A stretch of DNA of 64,000 bases from Pseudovibrio sp. Alg231-02 (GTDB lineage Bacteria; Pseudomonadota; Alphaproteobacteria; Rhizobiales; Stappiaceae), in NCBI RefSeq assembly GCF_900143565.1, contig NZ_FREX01000001.1, forward strand, positions 759,068 to 823,067, read 5' to 3'. The position numbers and the translations under genes are program-made. Position 1 is the first letter of the stretch. The number at the start of each line of letters is the position of its first letter. Of this stretch, positions 35,404 to 44,484 are shown piece by piece. A model generated the notes under the pieces. That model saw nothing but the letters and a program-made list of their open reading frames with translations. It searched no databases and was not told where the DNA came from.

Positions 35404-36370
35404 TTGCCACCTCGGTTGTTTTGGCGCTTTGGCTATGTTCTTCTGCGACGATGTAAATCGGGCGCTGCTTAATTTCACGCAGCATATGCCCGACATATTC
35501 TCCAACCACTCCTAGCAAAATCAGCTGTAGTCCGCCTAGAAAGACTGTTGCGGTGAATAGTGATGAGTATCCAGGTACATTATTGCCAAGCAGCAGTGAC
35601 GACAACACGATCCAAAAACCATATATCGACGATGGAATAGCAATAGCCACCCCTAAGAACATCGTTGCCCGCAAAGGGACCGTTGAGAACGAGATAACAC
35701 CTTCGGACGACAAACTAAGCAGTTTCAAGAAGTTCCACTTGGTCGTGCCAGAGATACGCGCTTCTGGCTCATACTCAATCGCACTCTGCTTGAAGCCAAT
35801 CCAAGTAGAAAGACCTTTAAAGAAACGTATGCGTTCCTGACAAGCTTTCAATGCTTCCAAAGCACGAGGAGATAGCAGTTTGTAGTCAGCAGCATTTGCA
35901 GGAATCTCGAACCTGCTCCCTGCATTTATCAAGCGATAAAAGATCCCAACCAGCTTCTGTTTGATCGGATGATCTTGCCGTTTATTGTGAACCGCATAGA
36001 CAACATCATTGCCTTCCTCTTTCCAGCGGCGAACAAACTCAGGCAACATTTCAGGTGGATGTTGACCATCACTATCAAGAAAAACAATCGCACCTTTTTG
36101 ACAGCGTTCTATTGCCGCCACCAGCGCAGCTTCCTTGCCGAAGTTGCGACTAAAGCAAACGGTTTTCACACTGAACCGGCCACTCGAAAGCTGGTTCATA
36201 ATCGTGGGACTGCCGTCAAAGCTGCCGTCGTCTACGTAGAGAATTTCGATATTTAACGCGAACTGATCAATGAGCTGCTCAGCAACTTTTCCAAGACGTT
36301 GGTGAAAGACCTCCAAAGACTCAGATTCGTTAAATACTGGCACTGCAAGTGTGAGGGTGTTTTCACTCAT
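35387..36370 (-). CDS. Polyprenyl-phosphate glycosyltransferase (GT2, ArnC/FlmF2-like)
   Basis: A 327-residue GT2 enzyme that loads a sugar onto undecaprenyl phosphate. The start TLTLAVPVFNESESLEVFHQ is typical, the DxD metal site is LDSDGQHPPEM near residue 95, and ISGTTKWNFLKLL lies near 210-222. Two C-terminal transmembrane helices (about 230-255 and 265-290) place it at the membrane. ATG 36376 overlaps the stop of the upstream gene (ATGA), but GGGAG fits ATG 36370 better, so the start is uncertain by two codons. It is translationally coupled on both sides. Confidence 0.88.
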   Translation of the reverse strand: MSENTLTLAVPVFNESESLEVFHQRLGKVAEQLIDQFALNIEILYVDDGSFDGSPTIMNQLSSGRFSVKTVCFSRNFGKEAALVAAIERCQKGAIVFLDSDGQHPPEMLPEFVRRWKEEGNDVVYAVHNKRQDHPIKQKLVGIFYRLINAGSRFEIPANAADYKLLSPRALEALKACQERIRFFKGLSTWIGFKQSAIEYEPEARISGTTKWNFLKLLSLSSEGVISFSTVPLRATMFLGVAIAIPSSIYGFWIVLSSLLLGNNVPGYSSLFTATVFLGGLQLILLGVVGEYVGHMLREIKQRPIYIVAEEHSQSAKTTEVANALGG

Positions 36371-36372
36371 AG

Positions 36373-37941
36373 TCATTCTCCCTCACATGTCACAGCATTT
36401 GGACCTAATGCAGGTTTCAAAACAGCAATCCAAACTTCAGGATGTTTTTTGTAAACTCTTCCGCCAGGAGCAGGCCAATGTACTTTTTGAGGAGCAATCA
36501 CACACATTCCAGCAACCTTGGCTTTAGGTTCTTTATAGTCAACGTAGACCGCGCCTTTGGTTTGTAGATCTTTCTCGTCAATCCACGGGGAATACTTAAG
36601 ACTTGCCTTTTCAAAGAGTGATGCCCGTTGAGACGCATACCAAGCCACAGTTCCTCCTGGCCAACGACTACCAATGGTGTACTCAAAAGGCTCAGACTCG
36701 TGGTTGTACCAATACTTTTCCACGATCTGAGTTAATGCCGGACCATCATGCTGCATGCGAGCAGGCTTGCTTTTCACCATTGGAGAAAACACGAATATGC
36801 CGACATAAATCAGTACCAGCAGGCCGTACAGGATAGTCCACGAAGCTATGAAGCGCTGTTTGAAAGAACCTAGACTGACATCCAATGAATTGGCTGCAGC
36901 ACCAATAAGGCCTGCAAACACAACACCAAGTGGGATTGACCATGCAGTCTTGATGTCTGCACCAAGTCCCAGAGAGATTGCAGCAATTACAACGACAGGG
37001 CCGATAACAGCAAACAAGAACGGATCTGACCATACGTCGTTGATGAGATCACCAACCCGAGCAAACGACGCTAACTTCATCCGTTGCCACCCTGCAGCAA
37101 TTGCAAGCGCAAGCAACATTGGAGCAACTGAATAAATGAACTCAATTAGATACTTGATCGGCATCGCAAAATGCAGATACCACGCTGTGCCTTCACTACC
37201 AGAACGGTTCATCGCATATTTAATTGGGAGAAAATCAGTATCCACTAGCCAGAGTACGTGGGGTGTAACTGCTATCAGAAACATAGCTACAGCGAGGTAA
37301 GGCCCTGGCCGTAAGAGTAGATCTCGACGTCTAAGCAAGACCCATAATGTTGCGCTGATTAGAAACACACCAGCAATGTACTTACCGTACATACCACCAG
37401 CACTCACCACCCCAAACATGCCCCACCAGAAAAGGCTATCTTTTTCTTCGGCCTTCAAAAAAGTGAATACCATCCAGCTCCAAAATGGCAGGAAGCCCAT
37501 ATTCACGTTGTATTCGATAGAAGTTAGTGTCGTGAAGTGCGTCAGGAAAACAGCAAGAACAGTATATCCGCAGGCTTTTGCTCCATATCGCTCATGTACG
37601 ATGAAAAGGACCGGAATAATCGCCAGGATGGTGCAGAGTTGAGAGCTGGCGAATACAATCCAATCCGAGCGCCCAAAGAACCTTACAACAATGTCAATCA
37701 TCCAAGCTGACATTGGCGGGTGCTTAAAGTACCCCAGTTGCCATTCTCTACCCCAATACAAAGACTCGATTGAATCTAAAGGCAGGTTGCTAGCAAATAT
37801 CGCTGATATCGCTGTGTAGAGCACCAGATGCACAGTTAGTACTGCCAAAACGAGCCAAACTGATCCGATGTTAACCCGAGCAAAAACACTTTTGTCCGAA
37901 GCGAACTCTGACTTGATGTAATCCGTGTCCATAACCACCAA
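36373..37941 (-). CDS. ArnT/FlmK-like membrane glycosyltransferase (GT39/GT83)
   Basis: A 522-residue polytopic enzyme with about ten or more transmembrane helices. The first periplasmic loop carries the PMT/ArnT pattern LDSIESLYWGREWQLGYFKHPP, where the acidic residue (Asp or Glu) is the catalytic base of this class. The C-terminal region (about 400-520) is a soluble periplasmic domain, as in ArnT. ArnT-like enzymes move a sugar from undecaprenyl phosphate onto lipid A or other acceptors. First gene of the three-gene operon; a long AT-rich region lies upstream. Confidence 0.88.
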   Translation of the reverse strand: MVVMDTDYIKSEFASDKSVFARVNIGSVWLVLAVLTVHLVLYTAISAIFASNLPLDSIESLYWGREWQLGYFKHPPMSAWMIDIVVRFFGRSDWIVFASSQLCTILAIIPVLFIVHERYGAKACGYTVLAVFLTHFTTLTSIEYNVNMGFLPFWSWMVFTFLKAEEKDSLFWWGMFGVVSAGGMYGKYIAGVFLISATLWVLLRRRDLLLRPGPYLAVAMFLIAVTPHVLWLVDTDFLPIKYAMNRSGSEGTAWYLHFAMPIKYLIEFIYSVAPMLLALAIAAGWQRMKLASFARVGDLINDVWSDPFLFAVIGPVVVIAAISLGLGADIKTAWSIPLGVVFAGLIGAAANSLDVSLGSFKQRFIASWTILYGLLVLIYVGIFVFSPMVKSKPARMQHDGPALTQIVEKYWYNHESEPFEYTIGSRWPGGTVAWYASQRASLFEKASLKYSPWIDEKDLQTKGAVYVDYKEPKAKVAGMCVIAPQKVHWPAPGGRVYKKHPEVWIAVLKPALGPNAVTCEGE

Positions 37942-38490
37942 AAAGGTTCAGCCCCGTAGCAGCAGCCCGAGGCATCCCTAAATTCTCTTAAAAATAGCAA
38001 TTTCAGTGGGTACAACTAACAAATATTTTTTCGAATCTCCACGTTCAATTCGATATCTGGTTGGATTGTCAGGCAAGTCGCAGTACCCTGTGTTCTTTCG
38101 GTATCAGCTCCCGCAAATAGATTAATTTTACTCACAAAAAACAGCCAATTACGTCCCTCTTATTGAGAAATATTAATTAATTAAAATGCCACCATTTCTA
38201 TACATCCCTCACAGATACATGATGTTTAACTAAGACGTTATTCAAGCCAAACATAATCAGAACACTTCCATTTCCTTCCTTGCTTCAGAGTTTTAGAAGG
38301 CAGTCGTTTCCTTCCAGCTTTCCATTACTAGTTTCCGTGATTGTTCTCGCTGTTTCGTGAAAAGGTGTTCTCAAGCAGGGGAGTAAGTATAAAGCTGTCG
38401 CGTTTTTGGGGGAGTTGTGCTCTTATCCTCCCTGGTGTTTTTCGGGGTAAGTATTTTCGGGGATACTTGCCCAGCTTCCGGGTCGTTGTC
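37942..38490. other. AT-rich divergent control region
   Basis: About 550 bp between the ArnT-like gene (minus) and the MFS gene (plus). The left 350 bp are AT-rich; the right part (from 38341) has an open frame upstream of the MFS start that does not look coding. No strong palindrome was found. Confidence 0.4.
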
Positions 38491-39768
38491 ATGCGTCAGT
38501 TTCTGCTTCCTATCGCCTCTTTGCTTTTGGGCTCTGCCTTCCTGTTTTTTGCCGGTGGTGTTACCGGTATGCATTTGCCGCTTAGAGGTACGTTTGAGGG
38601 CTTCTCCTCTCTTTCTCTCGGTCTGTTGGGGACTGGCTGGGCAATTGGGTATGTGACTGGCTGCCTGAGTGTGCCGAAGATCGTGCAGCGGGCGGGGCAT
38701 ATTCGGGCCTTTGGTGTGATGGCGTCTTTGGCGTGCTTGTCAGTTCTGGCCTCTTCCCTCATGGTTGATCCCATTGCATGGATTGCCTTTCGCTCCGTGG
38801 CAGGGTTTGCTTTTGCCGGGGCGGCCATGATCGTGGAAAGCTGGTTGACGGAACGCTCTGACCCAAGCAATCGCGGGGTTGTTTTTGGCACTTACACCAT
38901 GGTGAACCTTGCTGCGACCACGGGTGGGCAGGTGGTTCTTTCCATGGGTCCGATTGATGGGTTCGAGTTCTTTGTGATTGCCTCCATGTTTTATGTGGTG
39001 GCGCTTATCCCGACAGCTGTCACGCGCACCCCTGCTCCGGCTCCCCTTGCACAGGTCAAACTGGATATACGGCGGCTGTGGCGTAACTCTCCCGTTGCCG
39101 TGGTTGCTGTTGTTCTGACTGGCGTTTCCAACGGCAGTTTTGGAACGTTGGCGGCGGTATATGGCGGGAAAGTTGGACTGCCGATTGCCAGCATCACGTT
39201 GTTTGTGAGTTCATCCATTTTGGCTGGCGCCTTTGCGCAGGTCCCAATCGGCATGATCTCAGACCGCACGGACCGCCGCTACGTCGTCATTGCGATTGCG
39301 GTGGTTGCCTTGGCTGCGGACTCCATCTTCCTGTTTGCGGATACCAGCAGTGCCAACATCGCCATTGCCTCAGCGGTAATTTTTGGCGCTGCGATTTACA
39401 CGTTCTACCCGGTGCTGGTTGCCCACGCGAATGACCATGCAGATGCGGGGGATGCGATGCAGACCAGCGGTGGTTTGTTGCTGATGCTTGGCGTGGGGTC
39501 CATGATCGGGCCATTTTTGGGCGGCGTGTTGATGAGCGTTTTCGGGTCTATCGGCCTGTTCATGTCCACGTTTGCAGCCCATGCGCTTATTCTTGCCTTT
39601 ACCTTATGGCGCCTCACACAGCGTTCTGCTGTTGCAGAGAGCGAGAAGAGTGTGTTTGTGCCTTCTGCGCCAACACGCACGGCCACACCGCAAACGATTA
39701 TTCTTGCTGATGAAGAAGTTGCCAAGGAGATGGAAGTGGACGAGCTGTCAGAACAACCTTCGTCTTAA
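38491..39768 (+). CDS. MFS transporter (YcaD-like)
   Basis: A 425-residue transporter with twelve expected transmembrane helices. Typical features include the first helix SLLLGSAFLFFAGG, the conserved short acidic/basic loop RSVAGFAFAGAAMIVESWLTER and, in the second half, GMISDRTDRRYVV, the motif-A counterpart. The pattern resembles YcaD/UMF2-like drug or metabolite efflux proteins. The open frame begins at TTG 38341, but the 50 upstream residues are unlike an MFS start and ATG 38491 begins the helix. The C-terminal 40 residues are polar and acidic. Substrate unknown; it is next to an iron-uptake operon but separated by 149 bp. Confidence 0.85.
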   Translation: MRQFLLPIASLLLGSAFLFFAGGVTGMHLPLRGTFEGFSSLSLGLLGTGWAIGYVTGCLSVPKIVQRAGHIRAFGVMASLACLSVLASSLMVDPIAWIAFRSVAGFAFAGAAMIVESWLTERSDPSNRGVVFGTYTMVNLAATTGGQVVLSMGPIDGFEFFVIASMFYVVALIPTAVTRTPAPAPLAQVKLDIRRLWRNSPVAVVAVVLTGVSNGSFGTLAAVYGGKVGLPIASITLFVSSSILAGAFAQVPIGMISDRTDRRYVVIAIAVVALAADSIFLFADTSSANIAIASAVIFGAAIYTFYPVLVAHANDHADAGDAMQTSGGLLLMLGVGSMIGPFLGGVLMSVFGSIGLFMSTFAAHALILAFTLWRLTQRSAVAESEKSVFVPSAPTRTATPQTIILADEEVAKEMEVDELSEQPSS

Positions 39769-39841
39769 GTGGTTATGCGCAGGCATTTGCAGGATGTCTG
39801 CGTTATCGAATAAATATGAGGTAAAAACTCTTATTTAAACT

Positions 39842-39856
39842 TGACTATAATTATCA
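39842..39856. promoter_or_regulatory. TGA-N9-TCA iron-responsive box upstream of the iron ABC operon
   Basis: TGACTATAATTATCA at 39842-39856, 62-76 bp before the FecB-like start, fits both the TGA-N9-TCA iron-responsive operator of RirA in alphaproteobacteria and 13 of 15 positions of the 7-1-7 Fur palindrome. It overlaps a TTGACT -35-like hexamer. The match was judged by eye. Confidence 0.6.
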
Positions 39857-39917
39857 GGTATACAATAGCTCACCCTACAACCTTTGCTATTGCCCGTCCT
39901 TATGAGAAGTCAAGCCG

Positions 39918-40841
39918 ATGAAAACCAATCTTTTCGCAGCCGCCTTCGCTGGTGCCCTTTCAACTCTTGTTGCCTTTGGAGCGTCCGCGCGTGATGTAAA
40001 ACACGAGCTGGGAACCACCACTGTTCCTGATCAACCTCAGCGTATTGTTGTGCTGGAATATAGCTTTGTTGATGCGCTGGCTGCCGTTGGCGTTGCTCCT
40101 GTGGGTGTGGCGGATGATAAGAAACGTGAGCGCATCATCAGCGCCTATACGGATAAGATTGGGCAGGACTGGGTTTCTGTTGGCACCCGTAAGACACCAA
40201 GTCTTGAAGTGATTGCATCCTTGGGTCCAGACCTGATCATTGCCGACAAGACCCGGCATACAGCCGCTTATGACACGCTTTCTGAAATTGCACCGACGGT
40301 TGTCTTTGACAGTCTGGGTGGTGACTACCCTTCTGCAATTGCGCAGCTGGAAGCGATTGGCGCTGCCGTTGGCAAGGCAGATGAGATGAAAGCCCGCGTT
40401 GAAGCGCATAAAGCCAAAATGGCTGAGATTGGCGCGCAGTTTGAAAAGGCTGGCGACTACAAGATCCAGTTTGGTGTGACCAACGCAAAGGGTCTGTGGT
40501 TGCATTCCCCAGTTTCCTACAATGGCTCAGTGTTGAAAGGTTTTGGTTTTGCCAGCGGCATGAAGCCAACCAAGGGTGCGGTTTACGAATCCAACTACGT
40601 GAAGACCTCTCTGGAGCAGCTTTCTGCTGTGAACCCGGACATTCTCATTCTGGGCCGCTACGCAAACCCAGCCTTTGCGGATGGCTGGAAGGGCGAAGCG
40701 CTTTACGAAAACATCAGCGCTGTGAAAAACGACCGCGTGTTTTACGTGGAAGCGCATGTGTGGTCTCGTCTGCGCGGCATGGTGGCAGCAGAAATGACCG
40801 CCAATGATCTGCAAGACATTATGAAGCAAGTTCAGAACTAA
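39918..40841 (+). CDS. Iron-complex periplasmic binding protein (FecB-like)
   Basis: A 307-residue class III binding protein. The signal peptide runs to about residue 24 (LVAFGASA). The mature domain begins with TTTVPDQPQRIVVLEYSFVDAL, diagnostic for FecB-type ferric-siderophore or ferric-citrate binding proteins, and has EVIASLGPDLIIADKTRH and the C-terminal NPDILILGRY. It brings an Fe3+-chelate to the permeases encoded after it. A TonB-dependent receptor is not in the window. Confidence 0.92.
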   Translation: MKTNLFAAAFAGALSTLVAFGASARDVKHELGTTTVPDQPQRIVVLEYSFVDALAAVGVAPVGVADDKKRERIISAYTDKIGQDWVSVGTRKTPSLEVIASLGPDLIIADKTRHTAAYDTLSEIAPTVVFDSLGGDYPSAIAQLEAIGAAVGKADEMKARVEAHKAKMAEIGAQFEKAGDYKIQFGVTNAKGLWLHSPVSYNGSVLKGFGFASGMKPTKGAVYESNYVKTSLEQLSAVNPDILILGRYANPAFADGWKGEALYENISAVKNDRVFYVEAHVWSRLRGMVAAEMTANDLQDIMKQVQN

Positions 40842-40850
40842 GCCACGCAC

Positions 40851-41840
40851 ATGCCACTCACTGCCATGTACTGGAGCCTTATGGGGATGGCGCTGCTCGG
40901 TGGAGCGGCGCTGTCCCTTGCCACAGGTGGCCGACAAGATATCGGGTTTCTCCAAATCCTGAACTCGGTCTTTGCTCAGCTTGATGAGCAGAGCCTTTCC
41001 ATTGTGCGAGACATCCGTGCTCCGCGCACTCTCATTGCCGCTTTGATTGGCGCAAACCTAGGCCTTGCCGGGCTTTTGCTGCAAGCCACAACGCGCAATC
41101 CACTTTCCTCTCCGTCTATCCTTGGCATCAATCAGGGCGCAGCTCTGGGCATCGCCATCGGGCTGGTGTTCCCCTCGCTCGTTCTCTTCAACATCGACAC
41201 CATGGCGGTGCTGGGTGCTGCCTTTGCCGGTGGTCTAACTCTAACGCTTGCAGGTGGCCTCAAGGGCACGTTAAGTGCGCTGCGCCTGATTCTTTCTGGT
41301 GTGGCAGTCAGCGCTTTTGCGTTTGCATTGGTGCGGTTCACTTTTACGCTGGATGATGAACTTGCCCTCTCCGTGATCCAGTGGACCACAGGTGACATTG
41401 CAGATGTGCGCTGGAAACAGGCAACGCCGCTGCTTGTCTGGTGTCTGGCAGGTGGCCTCCTGACGTTCTTCATGTCGCATAAGCTTAACTTGATGGCGCT
41501 TGGTGAAGCAGCCTCAAAAGGGCTTGGCTCTGATCCACGGCTTACGTTGCTTTTCGGCATTTTGCTCGCGGCAATCCTGACCGGTGTTTCCGTTTCCGTT
41601 GCCGGGCCTGTGATGTTTGTTGGCCTCATCATTCCGCATGTGTGCCGCGCTGCCTTTGGCACAGACCATCGTGTACTGGTGCCCGCGGTTATGCTGTGTG
41701 GTGCCACCTTGATGCTTGTTGCTGATGGCGCTTCCAAGCTGATCAACTTCCCGGAGGAAACTGCGGTGGGTGTGGTTTCAGCCCTGATTGGCGCGCCCTA
41801 CTTTTTGTACCTGACCATCACGGCCAAGGAGATTGACTGA
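40851..41840 (+). CDS. Iron-complex ABC permease (FecCD family), first subunit
   Basis: A 329-residue BtuC-type permease with nine or ten helices. The family boxes RAPRTLIAALIGANLGLAG, LLLQATTRNPLSSPSILGIN and VGLIIPHVCRAAFGTDHRVL are present. It starts 9 bp after the binding-protein stop; ATG 40866 is an alternative start. It overlaps the next permease gene by one base (TGATG). Confidence 0.92.
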   Translation: MPLTAMYWSLMGMALLGGAALSLATGGRQDIGFLQILNSVFAQLDEQSLSIVRDIRAPRTLIAALIGANLGLAGLLLQATTRNPLSSPSILGINQGAALGIAIGLVFPSLVLFNIDTMAVLGAAFAGGLTLTLAGGLKGTLSALRLILSGVAVSAFAFALVRFTFTLDDELALSVIQWTTGDIADVRWKQATPLLVWCLAGGLLTFFMSHKLNLMALGEAASKGLGSDPRLTLLFGILLAAILTGVSVSVAGPVMFVGLIIPHVCRAAFGTDHRVLVPAVMLCGATLMLVADGASKLINFPEETAVGVVSALIGAPYFLYLTITAKEID

Positions 41841-42892
41841 TGAGCATGCTCTCTGAGGCCTCCGGCGCACAGTGGCGTACAGATTTTAAAAGCCACCGGA
41901 GCACCAAAGCCTTTCGCGTCCAAATGCTGCTGTTGTTTGCCTGCGTCTTTGTCAGCATGCTCAGTCTGGGTGTGGGCGCAGTTAACATCCCGCTGGATGT
42001 GATTTTGAACAGCCTGTTTGATCTTGATGGCCAAAAGCAGACCTATATTATCTGGAAGTCACGGCTCCCCCGTGTGTTGATTGCCTTGCTGGCCGGGGCA
42101 AGCCTTGCTGTTTCCGGTGTTATTGTCCAGGCTATCATTCGTAACCCGCTGGCCAGCCCCAAGATCATGGGCATTAACTCAGGTGCTGCACTGGCTGCTT
42201 TGGGTACAGTGATGTTCCTGCCCAATGTGCCCGTTACTTATCTTCCTTTTGCTGCGGCCCTTGGCGGCATTGTTGCTGCGGTGGTGGTGCTGTTTGCAGC
42301 TCATCTGCGCCAAGTCTCCCCTGCCCGTCTGGCTCTGGTTGGTATAGCCGTTGGCATGGTGTGCGATGCAGGTGTTGATTATCTGCTGGTGACAGCCGCA
42401 ACGCTGGAAATCTCAAACCCGCTTGTCTGGCTCACCGGCTCTCTATGGGCTCGTACGTGGGTGCATGTGCAATCGATATGGATGCCACTTGTCATCCTTT
42501 TGGGTCTGACTATGGTGCTCTCCTATCAACTGGACCTGCAGCAACTGGGAGACCAGACCGCCCGCGGACTAGGCCAAAGCACGAATAAGATGCGCCTTTT
42601 ATTGTTGGGCGTTGCAACCCTGCTTGCCAGTATCTCCGTTGGCGTGGTTGGTGTGATTGGCTTTATCGGCTTGATGTCACCGCATATCAGCCGCTCTCTT
42701 GTGGGGGGACGACATCGCCTTTTGCTGCCAACTGCTGCACTGGTGGGGGCACTTCTGGTTGTTCTGGCAGACGCGGTTGGACGGGCTATTGCGCCGCCGC
42801 TTGAAGTTTCCGCAGGCATTTTGAGTGCAATGCTGGGCGCTCCTTACTTCATCTGGATCATGAGCCGCTCACAAAAAGGACAAAGCACATGA
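41840..42892 (+). CDS. Iron-complex ABC permease (FecCD family), second subunit
   Basis: A 350-residue BtuC-type permease. A cytoplasmic N-terminal stretch (about 1-28) is followed by the core with RLPRVLIALLAGASLAVSG, VQAIIRNPLASPKIMGIN and IGLMSPHISRSLVGGRHRLL. It pairs with the preceding permease. Its end overlaps the ATPase gene by four bases (ATGA), indicating coupling. Confidence 0.92.
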   Translation: MSMLSEASGAQWRTDFKSHRSTKAFRVQMLLLFACVFVSMLSLGVGAVNIPLDVILNSLFDLDGQKQTYIIWKSRLPRVLIALLAGASLAVSGVIVQAIIRNPLASPKIMGINSGAALAALGTVMFLPNVPVTYLPFAAALGGIVAAVVVLFAAHLRQVSPARLALVGIAVGMVCDAGVDYLLVTAATLEISNPLVWLTGSLWARTWVHVQSIWMPLVILLGLTMVLSYQLDLQQLGDQTARGLGQSTNKMRLLLLGVATLLASISVGVVGVIGFIGLMSPHISRSLVGGRHRLLLPTAALVGALLVVLADAVGRAIAPPLEVSAGILSAMLGAPYFIWIMSRSQKGQST

Positions 42893-43653
42893 GCATCGTT
42901 CTTTCAAACGTCACCTCCGGTTACGAAGAGTTCATGCTCAAGGGCATCAATCTCACCATTCAAAAGGGCAGCTATGCCGCTTTGATCGGCCCCAACGGCT
43001 GCGGCAAGTCAACATTGCTGAAAACCATCGGCCAGATCAACAAGTTAAAGAGCGGCACTATCACCGTTGATGGTGAAGCAATCCATCGCCTGCCTGCCAA
43101 AACGGTTGCACGGCAAATTGCATTTTTGCCGCAAAGCCCTGTGGTTCCAACTGGCATCAATGTTGAGCAACTTGTCGGGTATGGCCGTGCGCCGCATCAA
43201 TCACTCCTGGGTATTCGCAGCCGGCGGGATGTTGAGATTGTTGAGGAGGCCTTGCACACCTCAGGGCTCTACACGTTCAAGGACCGGGCGTTAAAAGACC
43301 TTTCCGGCGGTCAGCGCCAACGTGCCTTCATCGCTATGTGTCTGGCTCAGGATACGCCCTACATTATGCTGGATGAGCCAACCAGCTATCTGGATATCCG
43401 CTATCAGTATGAGACACTGGATCTCCTCCAACACCTCAACAGTCAGGGCCGCACGGTGGTGGTCGTCCTCCACGACATCGCCCAGGCCTCCCGCTACGCA
43501 GACCACCTCGTCGTCATGCGTGATGGAACGATCTTTGCCGAGGGAACACCACACGAGGTGGTCAGCCCGTCTCTGGTGAGCTCCGTCTACGAAATCGACA
43601 CAAGCGTTTACGCTGATCCGGTGTCTCAAACACCGGTGGTAACGCCTGTTTGA
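42889..43653 (+). CDS. Iron-complex ABC ATP-binding protein (FecE family)
   Basis: A 254-residue single ABC ATPase. Walker A is GPNGCGKST near residue 36; signature LSGGQRQRAFIAMCLAQ; Walker B YIMLDEPTSYLD; the H-loop follows in VVVLHDIAQASRY. It energises the FecCD-type permeases. Last gene of the operon; the coding end contains an inverted repeat CCGGTGT...ACACCGG (about 43619-43637) without a T-run. Confidence 0.94.
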   Translation: MSIVLSNVTSGYEEFMLKGINLTIQKGSYAALIGPNGCGKSTLLKTIGQINKLKSGTITVDGEAIHRLPAKTVARQIAFLPQSPVVPTGINVEQLVGYGRAPHQSLLGIRSRRDVEIVEEALHTSGLYTFKDRALKDLSGGQRQRAFIAMCLAQDTPYIMLDEPTSYLDIRYQYETLDLLQHLNSQGRTVVVVLHDIAQASRYADHLVVMRDGTIFAEGTPHEVVSPSLVSSVYEIDTSVYADPVSQTPVVTPV

Positions 43654-44206
43654 GATGAAGGCCAGCGTGCGTTCGGGTGAAAGCTGCGCATTAAGTGCTA
43701 GGGACAAAACCTGTTTGTCCAGACCTAACGTTATTCGGATTTTGATGCCTTTAACGATGACTTTCCAGAAAATCCTCAGTGTGAATATTTATCTCATGGA
43801 CAATGGCTGAGACATCGAACCACTTCTATTGGAGACAATCCCTCTTTAATTTGGCGGAGAGTGCCAAGACTTAGAGCTACTAAAACTCACTTTAAGTCGC
43901 AGAGCTGGCCAGAGCCTCGGGCGCAGATAATTTAGCTCCAAAGAGCGTGTCTTAAACCGTCGATAAACTGAGCGTTAAAAGGGTACGCTTTGAGACTTCT
44001 CTAACGTTCAAAGCTTGTAGGGAAAGAGAAAAGGCCGCTGTGCACGTCATATCACCCACCTATGCAAAACCTCACGCCGCGCCACATTGAAAAGGAAATC
44101 ACGCTGCGAGGGGAAGAGTTCAGCAAGCGGATAGAGCAAAAGTGTCAAACCTTTGGAAAGCTGAGCGAATGCTCGGTTTATTATCTAGTAATTTCAAGGA
44201 GATAAG
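43654..44206. other. Intergenic region, no supported gene
   Basis: About 550 bp between the iron operon and the tRNA gene with no convincing coding frame, hairpin with T-run or repeat. Confidence 0.5.
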
Positions 44207-44282
44207 TGGTGCCCGGAGGCGGATTCGAACCACCGACACGCGGATTTTCAATCCGCTGCTCTACCAACTGAGCTATCCGGGC
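44207..44282 (-). tRNA. tRNA-Phe (GAA)
   Basis: On the minus strand the 76-nt sequence starts GCCCGGATAGCTCAGTTGG and closes with TCCGGGC-A-CCA. The acceptor stem is 7 bp, the D-loop AGCTCAGTTGGTAGAGC is standard, the anticodon loop is TTGAAAA giving anticodon GAA, and the T-loop is GTTCGAATC. The CCA end is encoded. It is a single gene without tRNA neighbours; no integrase or duplicated tRNA end marks it as an island insertion site here. Confidence 0.97.
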
Positions 44283-44433
44283 ATTTCGCGTTGGGCAGTG
44301 TGCCCCGCTGAGGTGAGGGTCTTATAGGGCGCCTGATTTCCTCTGTCCAGCACCTCAATGAGTTTTCCCAAAGGCTTTTAGGGGGTTAAATCTTTTTTTC
44401 TCAGAACGTATTGCAAGGAAGGGGCTGGCTCAC

Positions 44434-44463
44434 AAAAAAGGGCGCTGTTCATGCGCCCTTAGT
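44434..44463 (-). terminator. Terminator of the Gfo/Idh/MocA gene
   Basis: On the minus strand AAGGGCGC and GCGCCCTT form an 8-bp stem around ATGAACA, followed by a T-run. It lies about 25 bp after the dehydrogenase stop. Confidence 0.85.
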
Positions 44464-44484
44464 TTTCTTCTACTCTCAATAGAC

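Noticed and set aside
39841-39866. Sigma-70 promoter TTGACT/TACAAT before the iron operon
   Set aside because: The spacing is only 14 bp, too short for a confident call; the overlapping TGA-N9-TCA box is better supported.
44207-44484. tRNA-Phe as an integration site of a genomic island
   Set aside because: No integrase, no direct repeat of the tRNA 3' end and ordinary neighbours.
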